NCBI GenBank assembly: GCA_043228905.1
Contig: JBHGNT010000022.1
Span: 7,316,001-7,380,000 of the forward strand
DNA: 64,000 nucleotides
Source of the DNA: Azolla caroliniana
Taxonomy: Eukaryota > Polypodiophyta
Direction: 5' to 3'
Positions within the stretch are counted from its first letter, which is position 1; each line of letters begins with the position of its first letter. Of the stretch, positions 1 through 10,933 are shown in pieces. Below the pieces are notes generated by a model that was not told the origin of the DNA, ran no database searches, and was given only the letters and a program-made list of their open reading frames with translations. Made by a program: the position numbers and the translations under genes.

Positions 1-17
1 CCGGGTGTCTTGGGTAC

Positions 18-2067
18 GTGCATGTAGCTAAGGACCAGAGAGGAAAGTTAGACCCAAAGACCCGGCCATGCATATTCCTCGGTTACGGCGACGATGAGTT
101 CGGCTACCGTGTGGGACCCGGTCGACAAGAAGGTGTTCCAAAGTCGAGATATTATCTTCATGGAGGACAAGACGCTCGCCGACTGGGAGTCGGAGAAAAA
201 GATAATGAACTCCGAGTCGACCGGTAAGGATCGATTCTACGATGAGCAGACCCAACCGGCAAGACATCGGTTAGCACTCAAGGGACCAGCCGGTTACGGT
301 GAGGATACCGAACAGGCTGAAGGAAAAGTAGAGGAAGCAGAAACCGGAACCGGCCAAGACCCCGAATCAGATTCGGATGAAGAGCAGAGTGGTGAGCCGG
401 TCACCGAAGCCCAGAGACGGAGATATCCTCTCAGAGAGAGAAGGGTCCATCGGAGATTTCCGGATGCAGAGCATGTTTTGCTGACCGATGAAGGGGAGCC
501 GGAAAGCTTCAAAGAAGCGAAGGATGACACCCACAACTGAAAATGGTTAAGTGCCATGCAGGATGAGATGGATTCCCTGCATGAGAACCATACGTACGAA
601 TTGGTGGAGTTGCCGAAAGAAAAGCGGGCACTCCGAAACAAGTGGGTGTACAAGTTGAAACCGGGAGATGCCGGCGACCCCCCGAGATACCAAGCCAGGA
701 TCGTGGTGAAGGGGTTCCAGCAGAAGAAGAGCGTGGACTTCGACGAGATATTTGCCCCGGTAGTAAAGATGACCTCCATCCGGACGGTGCTGAGTATAGC
801 AGCAAGCATGGACCTCGAGGTAGAGCAGCTGGACGGGAAGACGGCATTCCTTCACAGCGACCTCGAAGAGGAGATCTACATGCAGCAACCGGAAGGATTC
901 GTGGAGAAAGGGAAGGAGCACCTGGTATGCCGGTTGAAGAAGAGCCTGTACGGACTGAAGCAGGCTCCCCGACAATGGTACCGGAAGTTCGACTCCTTCA
1001 TGACCGATCAAGGGTACCACAAGACGCAGGCCGATCACTGCGTGTTTCTGAAGAAGTTCGAAGGAGGTGACTTCTTGATACTCCTTCTGTACGTGGATGA
1101 CATGTTGATCGTCGGACGTGACCAAGTCAAAATACAGATGCTGAAGACGGCTCTCAACCGGACCTTCTCAATGAAAGACTTGGGTCCAGCAAGACATATG
1201 CTGGGGATGCACATCATCCGGAACCGGTCAAAGAAGCAATTATGGCTATCACAGGAGAAGTATGTGACAAAGGTGCTTCACCGGTTCAAAATGTCAGATG
1301 CGAAACCGGTCGGATCGACACTTCCGGCAAACTGCAAGCTATCCGGCAAGCAAAGCTCGAAGACGAAAGCAAAGAAGGCGGATATGATGAAGATCCCATA
1401 TGCCTCTTCCGTCGGGAGCTTGATGTACGCAATGGTGTGTACCCGACCGGATATAGGATACGCAGTCGGACTGGTGAGCCGGTTTATAAGCAATCCCGGC
1501 AAGGAGCACTGGAACGCGGTCAAATGGATACTGCGGTATTTGAAGGGCACTTCAAATATGTGTCTCCGATTCGGCTCCGGAAAACCTCAACTGGACGGTT
1601 TCACCGATTCGGACATGTCGGCTGATGTGGATACCAGCCGGTCTACATCCGGATATGTAATGACATATGTAGGGGGAGCTGTTTTGTGGCAGTCGAGGCT
1701 GCAGAAGACAGTTGCATTGTCAACCACAGAGGCGGAGTACATGGCGGCTGTGGAAGCCGGCAAGGAAATATTATGGATGAAGGACTTCATTGGAGAGCTT
1801 GGTATCCGGCAAGGGGAATACCTACTCTATTGCGACAGTCAAAGTGCCATCCACCTTGCTAAGAATGCGGCCTACCATTCTCGGATGAAGCATATCCAGC
1901 GAAGAGATCACTGGATCCGGGAAAGAGTAGATGACCAGGAGTTCGCGTTGACGAAGATCCACACGGCCGAGAACGGGTCAGATATGCTGACTAAAGTGCT
2001 GATACCCGACAAGCTGGATGCATGCCGGAAGAGAATCGGACTGGTAAGACACCCCATGCCGGAGTGA
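18..2067 (+). pseudogene. Copia A pol: integrase C-terminus, reverse transcriptase, RNase H
   Basis: This copia pol fragment is broken by a frameshift near 113 (reading moves from the frame starting at 18 to the frame of 94-540) and by a TGA at 538-540. The stretch 556-2067 is open for 503 codons. It shows the copia RT signature NKWVYKLK near its start, the catalytic YVDD at 1090-1101, the SLYGLKQAPRQWY block, and RNase H with DSDMSADVDTSRSTSGY and STTEAEYMAA. The LTR-proximal end finishes just before the polypurine tract. It would encode the enzymes that copy element RNA into cDNA and integrate it. The TGA at 538 fits decay of an arginine codon. Family assignment is firm; activity is very unlikely. 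Confidence 0.9.
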
Positions 2068-2077
2068 AGGGGGAGTT

Positions 2078-2806
2078 TGTTCGGAGACAGGTCCCTCCGG
2101 ATGGGAAGGGAGAAGAACAGTGCCGATGAACAAACTCGGCCGAGGCCGAAACCGTATGAGGTGGACCCGGCTACGGAGAGCCGGATGATGCAGACCCGGT
2201 ATGAAGACCGGATGAGGAGTACCCGGCTACGGAGGGCCGGATGGTGCAAACCCGGTATGAACCGGATGAGGAGGACCCGGCTACGGAGAGCCGGATGATG
2301 CAGACCCGGTGTGAAGACCGGATGAGGAGTACCCGGCTACGGAGAACCGGATGAAGAGACATATTCTTAAATATGTTTTCTGATAGTCCATCGAGGAAAA
2401 TAGCCGAAAAGTCATATTAGTATAAATATGACTTAGGGCAAACTAATATGGTAGTTGTTGTCATTTTCTTGTTGGTGCAAGAAGAAGAGAGAGTACATAA
2501 CGTTGTACAGAGAGAGAGAGAGAAAGAGGTTGTTGCCTCTGTTGTAACCGCCGCCTGTGGCGAAGATCGTGAGTCCGAGGTCGTTGCCTCCGTGAACTCA
2601 CTGTTTTGTACATTCTTACATAGTGACAGTTTGCAGCCTGTGGGCTGCCGTGGTTTTTCCCCTAGTTTGGGGTTTTCCACGTAAACCTCCTGTGTAATTT
2701 TTTTTTTTCCCTCTTCTTTGTGTCGCGTCTTATTTCCCGTTTTCTGTGTATCATTCTAAGCTTGGTTGTGGCCGAGCATTGCGCATAAGGAACGACCAGT
2801 TCCCGT
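2078..2806 (+). repeat. 3' LTR of copia A (interrupted by B)
   Basis: The LTR starts TGTTCGGAGACAG right after the polypurine tract and is colinear with the LTRs of F and L. It holds about three units of a roughly 54-bp GC-rich minisatellite (2160-2350), a TATA-containing inverted repeat at 2411-2432, a GA-run, and the conserved GGGGTTTTCCACGTAAAC block. It stops at TTCCCGT where gypsy B entered. The final CA is at 9836-9837. Confidence 0.85.
2411..2432 (+). promoter_or_regulatory. TATA-containing inverted repeat of the copia LTR
   Basis: Seven-base arms GTCATAT and ATATGAC flank TAGTATAA, giving a TATA-like core centred in a palindrome. The same arrangement occurs in every related LTR of the window: 38396-38417, 41086-41107, 45492-45513, 61821-61842 and 63687-63708. 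It is probably the core promoter for element transcription. Confidence 0.55.
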
Positions 2807-3450
2807 TGTCGTGAAGAAAACCGTCCACAAGTGGAATCGGTGCACCGGAGCGTAGGAACCGGCTCTTCAAGCACGTACGTCTTATGTTGTACATAAGAGA
2901 GAATTAGGTACATAGAAGATCTTAGGTAGGTAGATTCGGTAGGTAGGAAGTTAATGGGAAACGGCTCCTTTCTGGCCTATAAAAGGAGGGAGACGAGGAG
3001 GAGAGAGGGATCGCGGATAGAGTTGACGAAGTGTTGTCGGATTGTCGGCCGAAGGCTTCTCTCTCTTCCATACTCCGTAGCTCCTTTCTGTGCAGGTTTT
3101 CGGGAGGCTCGCACTGCTCTGAGGAATGCCCGAGTGCTTCCGGCAGCACCTCGAACCTACTCCTTTCTTTCTGAGCATTTACGAACAGGCATCGGCATCT
3201 GTTCGCTGGCATATTCGGTTGTAACCGACTTCGTGCTTCTTGTTGTTTGTCTCTGTTAATATATACATACATACCTTTGTGTCTCTCTGTGTCGGTTTCC
3301 CGCTCGCGTCTTTGTGTCGAAGGGTCGTGTCCCTGTGGATCTACGCTCGCACGTAGTGGGTCCCTTCCCTTCTCCTTTCTCTCTTGCTCTTCAGTTCGAG
3401 ACCCCCGAGGTCCCGCCTCATTCCACGCATCCGCGAGGAATACCTCGACA
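2807..3450 (+). repeat. 5' LTR of gypsy B
   Basis: The LTR is 644 bp, TG...CA, with a TATA box TATAAAAG at 2978-2985 and a GA-rich leader after it. Its partner is 9188-9831, with its TATA at 9359-9366. Confidence 0.93.
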
Positions 3451-3452
3451 TC

Positions 3453-3470
3453 TTGGTGAACCCGACGTGA
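3453..3470 (+). other. Primer binding site of gypsy B
   Basis: TTGGTGAACCCGACGTGA starts two bases after the LTR. The same sequence, with one extra T, is found in the same place in element D on the minus strand (about 37000-37020). This shows that the two families share priming. I did not assign the tRNA. Confidence 0.6.
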
Positions 3471-3493
3471 AGGAGGTGGCAGAAGAGTAGAAG

Positions 3494-5620
3494 ATGAAGG
3501 GGCCGGATCTTGCAGAGGCCATGGCTTCGGCCGTGAATCGGATATTGAGCGCACGCGAGGGCACCGGCGCCCTCGACAGAGCCATTGAGGCGGTCGTCGG
3601 TACGATCGGCCGGTTCAACAGAAAGGATACCACGAAGTATTTGGCGTCCTACGAGGCAGAAATGCTGATGCGGGACATTCCGGAAGAGAGGCGTCTTGCC
3701 GGGTTCCCTCGAGTGGCGATGCCGAGCATCCATGCGGAGGTGCTCGAGGTGCGGGCGGAGAGCCGTACCTGGGAGGAGTTCGAAGGCCGATTCCTAGGAA
3801 AATACAGGTTGGACGACGCGGTCCGGCTTTCGAAGCGGGACTTCATGGAATGGGTGGAGGCCCCCGGCAAGGGAAGAAACGCGTCGGCACTCCTCCGGGA
3901 GTTTGAGGAACGCTTTGCGCGCCTTTCGGCGCTTGACCGAACCGTTTTGGATACGAGCCGGGTCCTACTGTTCGTCAAGTCGGTGGACGAGCGGGACCGG
4001 GATCAAGTCGGCTCCTTGATAGAAACCGAAGACGGGCTGACGACCGACTAGGCTGCGGTTAAGAGAGTCTGCGGCCGTTTCGACAAACGGCGAGAATGGG
4101 TTGATAACGGGGTGGCCGGTGCGGGCTCTGTCATAGCAAGGAGGCTTGAACCGGCACCGCAAGGGCGAAGGGAAGAGACCCGAGAGTGGCTCGAAACCGG
4201 TTCGGCTTCCACCGGCATGGTCAATGGCTCGTCCGGAGGAGCAACGCTGGAGGAGTTGACGCGGGCGATAAAGGATCTCCAGATCGCCCAGACTCGAAGG
4301 AAAGGCAGCGAACCGGCTCGTGACCGACGGCCGGCAGCAGGGAACAGGTGCATGTGGTGCGACGAGGTCGGCCACATTCGGAAGGACTGCGGCAATTTTG
4401 CAGAGGCATTGAGGAACCGGGTGGTGTACCTGTGGGAAGGTCGGGTGCATGCCAGCGACACCAGAAGGGCCCTAAACCGAAACGAAGGGCGAGGAGGTAT
4501 GAAGAGACTGATGGAAGAGGCAGCGGCCCGACACGTGGAGGCCATCCACTACTCGGCGTCGGTCGGCATTCGGGTCGGGGGCAGCGAGGCCCGGAAGGAG
4601 AGCAAAGACGGATTCTGGTCGGCAATGCTGGAAGGCCTCGCCGGCGCACGGCTGAGGAAAGATGAAGTGGACCGCACTGAGAGACGGGTCCGGGAAATAA
4701 CCGGGTGGAGCGACCCGGTCGAGGAGAAGACGGGCTTCGTAGAAGCCGCCTGCCAGAACTATGAGGCTCTGGTAGAAGACAAACAAGTGGGGAAAGCCGG
4801 AACGGCCGAGCCCTCACAACGATACGAGACCCGATTCGGGCAACGACGGAACGAAGCCGGTGGGTCCAGCGTGCAAGATAACCCCAGGAAGGGCGGATAC
4901 CGACTGGGGACGGAAATAGAAAGGACCACGGACCTACGAAAGGTCCTAGAAGAACGGATCCTTGACAGCAAAGTGGAGCTGTCATTGCGGGAGGTGCTAG
5001 GGATCGCTAAGAAGGAGTTCCACGACTCCATTGTGGACTTGGTGAAGCGGAAGAGGCTGTCGACGGAGACGGAACCGGAAAGACCGGTGGAGGTGCGGAC
5101 GACGCACATCAACGACTTGGCGCTGGAAGATGAGTGGGCGGAGAGCCACTATTCGAGGCCACACTGGGCCCGAGCGACCACGGAGACCCCAGTAAAGATC
5201 GGAGATGTTCAGGAACCGGTGGTGGCACTGGTGGACCATGGTTCGGAAATAAACCTGATGTCCATGAACTTCTATAAGAGGGGAAAGTGGCCGATCAACA
5301 CCAAGCACGGGTGGAAGATACGGGCGGCGACGCGCGCCACCGAGGAACTGCACGGGGCCTGCCCGAACGTGCGAGTCAAGATCGGCGACGTCAAGGTTGA
5401 CCAACACTTCTTCGTACAGGAGACGTCCTCGCACCCGGTCATATTAGGGGAACCCTACATCACGGCGGCGCGAATGGAGACCAAGGTGTTGGACAACGGT
5501 TCGGCCTACGCGAGGGTCAAAAGCCAGGACGGGCGCCATTCGGTTCAATTTCTGACGGTGCGACCGAACCACGAGCGAAACCGCGAATCCCTCGGTGGCG
5601 AGAACCAGGAGGATTTTTAG
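3494..5620 (+). pseudogene. Gypsy B ORF1: gag and protease
   Basis: The ORF opens with ATG at 3494 and reads to TAG at 5618-5620, about 709 codons, with one in-frame TAG at 4049-4051. The N-terminal part is capsid-like and shares a pattern with D gag (LLFVKSVDERDRD versus LLFVRSIDQAERE). A CCHC zinc knuckle CMWCDEVGHIRKDC follows at about 4351-4392. A retropepsin-like domain with ALVDHGSEINLM lies near 5227-5262; the active-site triplet is D-H-G rather than the usual D-T/S-G. Gag packages RNA and protease matures the polyprotein. Pol lies in the -1 frame and is already open at the stop, so a -1 slip at U UUU UAG could join them. Confidence 0.85.
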
Positions 5621-8600
5621 AGAGGGCTGCCAAGGCGTGGGGCCGAGACAGTACGGACACTCGGGAAAGACCCCACAGCTGTACGATAGAACCGAAACCG
5701 AAGAAACCTTGTACGATAGGCAGAAAATTTTGCTTCTCCAACGATGGAGGGTGTATGATAGTCGGCATCGTTGGCCGAGAAAGGGCAAGGGCGGAGGAGC
5801 GACTTCGAGCGTGCGGAGTTCTCGGCCCGGACGAGGAAATCAGCGGAGCCGTGGAGGCGGTCTCCTTCGACAACACCTTGGGGATGCTGAGGAAGATAGC
5901 CGGAGAAGACCTTAATGAAGACCGGACGATACCGGTATGTTCCGAAGAGATGTACGAAGTCATCGCGAACTTCAATCAGGGGCTCGGGTCGGATCGGACG
6001 GCCCGGGTTAGCACGAAGTACAAGACTGTGGACCGGAAGGTAAGGCCAGTCGTGGCACCCTTACCGGAGGGCAGCGAATCCCGAATCAGAGGGGTTGCGT
6101 CGGACCCCAGTTTACGAGATCCGGTCTGCATAGGACACACCTTCACCGACGGGACGCTCCGGGAGCTCAAAATCGGTGGGAGCGGGTTCCTACTGCCGGC
6201 GGAAGAAGACCGGTTTCGGAGAATGCTCGGAAGGCACGGGAAAGCCTTCGCATTCTCACCGGAAGAGATCGGGTGCGTAGACCCGACAATCGTGGAGCCA
6301 ATGGTGATATTCACGGTACTGCATGTGCCGTGGAATCTCAAGCCGATTCCAGTACCGAGAGCTCACATCCCGAAGTTGATGGAGCTATTGAGGCAGAAAG
6401 TCGATATGGGCATTCTCGAACCGTCAAGTGCCCCATACTCGAACCGATGGTTTACCGTACCAAAGAAAAACGGAACATTGCGCTTCATTCAAGACCTGCA
6501 GCCGGTCAACAGAGTGACCATTCGGAACGCGGGAATCGGACCGACCATAAACGAGTTCGCGGAGGCCTTCGTCGGAAGGTCGATTTATTCAGTCGGTGAT
6601 CTGTACTCGGGGTACGACCAGTTCCAACTAGCCATGGAGAGCAGAGACATTACGACGATGCGAACTCCCCTCGGCCTAGTGCGAATGTGTACCCTGCCAC
6701 AAGGAGGGACCAACTCGGTGGCCCACATGGTGAATGCAATGAACAAGGTACTGAGGGATTGCATCCCGGACATCACCATGCCATTTCTAGACGACATCCC
6801 GATAAAGGGGTGCCCGGTGGAAGAGAAGGACGAGACACTCGGGCCGGACGGATGCCGGCGATTCGTGGCAACACACATCGATGACTGCGAGAGGGTGCTA
6901 CAAAGGCTAGAGGGTGCGAGGCTCACCTTCTCCGGGGAGAAATCGGCCTTCGGGCAATCAGAAATCCTGGTGGTCGGACACCTATGTGGACCATATGGCC
7001 GGAAGTCGTCTCCGGCAAAGGTAGAAGCCATCTCCGCGATGAAGACCGATTGTAGCTCGGTTACGGAAGTTCGGAGGTTCCTGGGGGCATGCGCATTCTA
7101 CCACATATGGATCCAGCATTACGCCCACGTTGCGGAACCGCTATACGGGTTGCTGAAGAAGGGGCGAAAATTTGAGTGGCGGGATGAGCACATGGAGTCG
7201 GTCTGGAAGCTGAAGGAAGCTCTTGCGGCAGCACCGGCGCTCCGGAAGGCTGTCTACGAGAAGGGTACCCCGGTATACATAACGGTGGATACGAGTCCGA
7301 CCGGGATCGGATGGGTCGTCAACCAAGAAGACGAGGACGACATTAGGTTCCCAATCCGATTCGGCGCGAAGGTCCTCAGTGAGCGACAACGAGGGTACGC
7401 CCAGGTTAAACGCGAACTCTGGGGTATCATTTCGGCAGTAAAGGCCGACAAAGACTACCTGATCGGGACAGAAGTGATTATCGAGACAGATTGCCTGCCA
7501 ATTCTCGGCATGGTTTCCGGATGCGCGACACCGGACCTGGCGATGCTCAGGTGGATAGCGTACATCAAGTCCCTGGACCCGGAAATACGACACATTTCCG
7601 GAAAAGACAACGCCATGGCCGACATGCTTTCGAGGGCGAGGTTTGATGACGAGGGCGGCATGGTTTCGGAGGACGAAGAAGTCGGCGTGGACTTCTTCGA
7701 GGCGGCGTACGTGACGACCGATGGGGCGAGCACTCCGGCACTTAACGACTTCGACGAGAGCAAGTACGACGGCGAGTGGCTACAGATCAGTGGGTTTTTG
7801 AGGACAATGACGCCGGATGCGTCATGGACGAGGGACGAGGCCAACCGGATCCGGAAGAAAGCATACTGATTCTTTCTCCGGGACGGATACTTATGGAAGC
7901 ACCCGAAGAAGAGGAACGGCGTCTCGCTCCGGGTGGTGGCGATGAAGGAAGAACAGGAGGAGCTGCTGACGGCCTACCACGACAGCCCTTGGGCTGGACA
8001 CCATGTAACGTGGGCCACGTTTGAGAAGATAAAGGGGAAGTACTGGTGGCCGGGACTGTACCGGGACGTGCATCGGTTCGTGACAACTTGCGAGAGCTGT
8101 CAGATGCACTCCATAGTCCGACATCAGGACGAGCTTCACCCTACATACCCTCCGACCATCCATTTCAAATGGATGGTAGATCTGGTAACGATGCCGATGG
8201 GAGTAGGACAGATGCGGTATCTGGTCCTGGCTCGGGAAGATCTGACGAACCAGGTGGAAGGCCGAGCCCTTCAAAACAAAACGACCGCGGCCGTATGTTG
8301 GTTCCTGATCGAGGACGTGATATGCCGGTACGGGTGCATCGGGAAGATCGTGGCTGATCACGGGGAGTTGGACACCGAAGAGGCCGAGGAGCTGTTCGAC
8401 CGGCTAGGAGTCAAGCTCTCGCTTACCACTGCGTACAATACGGAGGCGAATGGGAAGGTGGAGCGCGGACACGGACCGATCGTCAAGGCGTTAGTTCGGG
8501 CATGCGGAGGGCAAGTCGGGAACTGGCCGCGGCTGCTGCCTTACGCGTTGTGGGCTGACCGAACTACGCACAGTTCGGTAACCGGATTCATGCCGGCAGA

Positions 8601-9114
8601 GCTCATGTTTGGGCAGAAGCCGATCATGCCGATGGAACGTACGATCTCCTCATGGGCAACCGTGGACTGGAGAAACGAGATGAGCCGGGAGGAACTGTTG
8701 GCAGCGCGCATACGACAGCTCGAGCGAAGACCGGAGGACGTGGAGCAGGCTGCGGGAAAGCTTTGGGTGGCAAGGACGTGGAACAAAGCCCGGTTCGACC
8801 GAACGCACCGGCTCCGACCAAAGAAGATCGAGGAAGGCGACTGGGTGCTAGTCTACGACAGTAGCCTCGACAACCAGCACCGAGCAACACGGAAGTTCGC
8901 AAGAAGGTGGTTCGGGCCTTACGTGGTACAAAGCGCCAACGACAACGGGACATACCATCTGGCGGAACTCGACGGCACGAGAATGGCGATACCGATAGCT
9001 GGGAAGCAGATCAAAGCGTTCAAGAAGTGTCACGACGACGAGCCGGATCCGGTTAACCTGGACCGTGACGACGAACGATCCGAAACCAAGGAAGAACCGA
9101 CGGGCAGGGAATGA
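5620..9114 (+). pseudogene. Gypsy B ORF2: reverse transcriptase, RNase H, integrase
   Basis: This frame is open from the end of ORF1 to 9114 except for a TGA at 7867-7869. It holds an RT with the catalytic block MPFLDDIPIKG (FLDD at 6784-6795) instead of the common Y-x-D-D, then RNase H (YITVDTSPTGIGWV, HISGKDNAMADMLSRA). The integrase has an H..H..C..C zinc domain (7978-8100), a DDE core (DLVTMPMG, VADHGELDTEE, NTEANGKVERGHG) and a C-terminal segment around FARRWFGPYVV. The long spacing after FLDD and the integrase wording remind me of basidiomycete gypsy elements more than typical angiosperm ones; this is recall, not a search. The first methionine in frame is at 5755, but the frame has no stop upstream to 5620. 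Confidence 0.88.
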
Positions 9115-9170
9115 AGGCTGGACCGGTTTTCTTCGTCCCAACTCAATTTGGCGCATGCCGGTGGATGCGC

Positions 9171-9187
9171 GGTTAGGTGGGGGCGGA
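9171..9187 (+). other. Polypurine tract of gypsy B
   Basis: GGTTAGGTGGGGGCGGA abuts the 3' LTR. Element D carries nearly the same tract beside its 3' LTR on the minus strand (33593-33610). Confidence 0.7.
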
Positions 9188-9831
9188 TGTCGTGAAGAAA
9201 ACCATCCACAAGTGGAATCGGTGCACCGGAGCGTAGGAACCGTCTCTTCAAGCACGTATGTCTTATGTTGTACATAAGAGAGAATTAGGTACATAGAAGA
9301 TCCTAGGTAGGTAGATTCGGTAGGTAGGGAGTTAATGGGAAACGGCTCCTTTCTGGCGTATAAAAGGAGGGAGACGAGGAGGAGAGAGGGATCGCGGATA
9401 GAGAGGACGAAGTGCTGTCTGATTGTCGGCCGAAGGCTTCTCTCTCTTCCATACTCTGTAGCTCCTTTCTGTGCAGGTTTTCGGGAGGCTCGCGCTGCTC
9501 TGAGGAATGCCCGAGTGCTTCCGGCAGCACCTCGAACCTACTCCTTTCTTTCTGAGCGTTTACGAACAGGCATCGGCATCTGTTTGCCAGCCTGTTCGGT
9601 TGTAACCGACTTCGTGCTTCTTGTTGTTTGTCTCTGTTAATATATACATACATACCTTCGTGTCTCTCTGTGTCTGTTTCCCGCTCGCGTCTTTGTGTCG
9701 AAGGGCCGTGTCCCTGTGGATCTACGCTCGGACGTAGTGGGTCCCTTCCCTTCTCCTTTCTCTCTTGCTCTTCGGTTCGAGACCCCCGAGGTCCCGCCTC
9801 ATTCCACGCATCCGCGAGGAATACCTCGACA
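9188..9831 (+). repeat. 3' LTR of gypsy B
   Basis: The LTR is 644 bp, colinear with 2807-3450, with the same termini. It is followed by the CCGT target duplication and then by the last bases of the copia A LTR. Confidence 0.93.
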
Positions 9832-9850
9832 CCGTCAATAACACAGTTGT

Positions 9851-9865
9851 TGGCGACCACGATTC
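9851..9865 (+). other. Primer binding site of gypsy C
   Basis: TGGCGACCACGATTC follows the LTR end by seven bases, exactly as in G (minus strand, about 57872-57890). This confirms that C and G are one family. Confidence 0.6.
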
Positions 9866-10771
9866 TTGCACAAACGCAGCGAACAGTGGCGGGAATGGAT
9901 GACTAGACCAACGAACGACCCGGTTACGGAGCAAGCAAGAAGACTTACCGAACGATTGCGGAAGCAAGAGGCTTTCCAACAAGCGGCAGAAGAGATCCGT
10001 GCTGATCGATCATTTTCCAAAGTAATCTGGCGAGTGGCGGCGGAGTCACTCTTCGTGCAGCTAACTCCCCACCCGGACGAAGGAAGCAGCTTGAGCAATC
10101 TCCGGGACGCGGAATCTATTCTACAAACATTAGCGACAGGGGAAGGCGATTCAGAACCGTTGTCGTGCTTTTTGGCGCCGGATCATTGTGTGAGTCGGGT
10201 GGGAACCACTGGGGTTTTAGACTAGGAGAAGGAAGAATTTGAGACAAGTTTATAGTTATGGATAGATTATTAGAAAGAGAGATCGAAATTTCGTGAATCC
10301 CACGAGTGTATTGTATTCGATTAATCAATATTTAGATAAGAATATGTATTTAGATTGAAAGAAAGAGATTAAAATGAACTTGTGAATCCCACAAGTATAG
10401 ATTATGTCGTGAATCCCCCGAATATAGTTTGTTAATTGGTGTTTTAGGAAATATATCCAATTTCCCAAATATTTCACCCCCCCCCCCCCCCCCCAGATTA
10501 CATTGTGCTCCCCATCCTTATGTAGTGATGAGGGAGTCTTAGCATTCCATGCTTTTTCTTCTCTAACTATAGACTCCATGCTTTTCCTATAGATAGACTA
10601 TATGCTTTTGCTAACTTGTGCGTTTTTTATCAACTATAGCGTTCATGCACACTATATGTGCATGCGTAGTTTTTTTTTTTTTTTAGCATGCATTTTCTTT
10701 TAACTAAAGTTTATCCTAGGTGAACTAACCTTTCTATGTGGAACATCTATTTTTTAACACTAATGAAATGC

Positions 10772-10836
10772 TAGTGCAATGGTAAGACATTACATTATTA
10801 ACATGGAGTTGCAAAGTTTGAATCTTGCTCTATGCA
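10772..10836 (+). repeat. tRNA-derived SINE-like segment
   Basis: TAGTGCAATGGTAAG resembles a Pol III A box and AGTTTGAATCT a B box. From A-box start to B-box end is 54 bp. A second copy with the same spacing lies on the minus strand at 47375-47428. No intact cloverleaf or CCA context is visible, so this is a tRNA-like retroposon remnant rather than a tRNA gene. Confidence 0.45.
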
Positions 10837-10910
10837 TGTAATGCTTATTTTGATATTTTCTTCATTTTTTTCTTCATATTTATTCAATCGGTTATTTTAT
10901 ATTATTTTCA

Positions 10911-10933
10911 TGTAGTGTACGAAATACACTACA
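10911..10933. repeat. Perfect 9-bp inverted repeat
   Basis: TGTAGTGTA and TACACTACA flank CGAAA next to the right border of the solo-LTR-like insert. It could form a hairpin at the terminus. Confidence 0.6.

Larger units (their letters stand above)
1..2806 (+). mobile_element. Copia element A, 3' part (pol end plus 3' LTR)
   Basis: This is a Ty1/copia LTR retrotransposon that runs off the left edge of the window. Visible parts, in order, are the end of integrase, reverse transcriptase, RNase H, a polypurine tract (GAAGGGGGAG, about 2066-2075) and the 3' LTR. The LTR begins at 2078 with TGTTCGGAGACAG and should end in CCCGTCA as in related copies L and F. It is cut two bases short of that by gypsy B at 2807, and the last bases reappear after B at 9832-9837. 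A itself was inserted into the last 6 bp of the 5' LTR of gypsy C, because ATAACA, the end of the C LTR, follows at 9838. The integrase order before reverse transcriptase identifies copia. Confidence 0.9.
2807..9831 (+). mobile_element. Full-length Ty3/gypsy element B
   Basis: This 7025-bp element has two 644-bp LTRs (2807-3450 and 9188-9831), both beginning TGTCGTGAAG and ending CTCGACA. A 4-bp target duplication CCGT flanks it at 2803-2806 and 9832-9835. A primer-site-like TTGGTGAACCCGACGTGA lies just inside the 5' LTR and a G-rich polypurine tract ending GGGGGCGGA lies just before the 3' LTR. By eye the two LTRs differ at roughly 20 to 25 positions, so it is moderately young. It carries ORF1 (gag-protease) and ORF2 (RT-RNase H-integrase), the gypsy order. 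It inserted into the 3' LTR of copia A. Each ORF carries a premature stop. Confidence 0.95.

Noticed and set aside
10477-10494. Run of 18 C residues as a biological signal
   Set aside because: Homopolymers of this kind are prone to sequencing error, and nothing around it suggests function.
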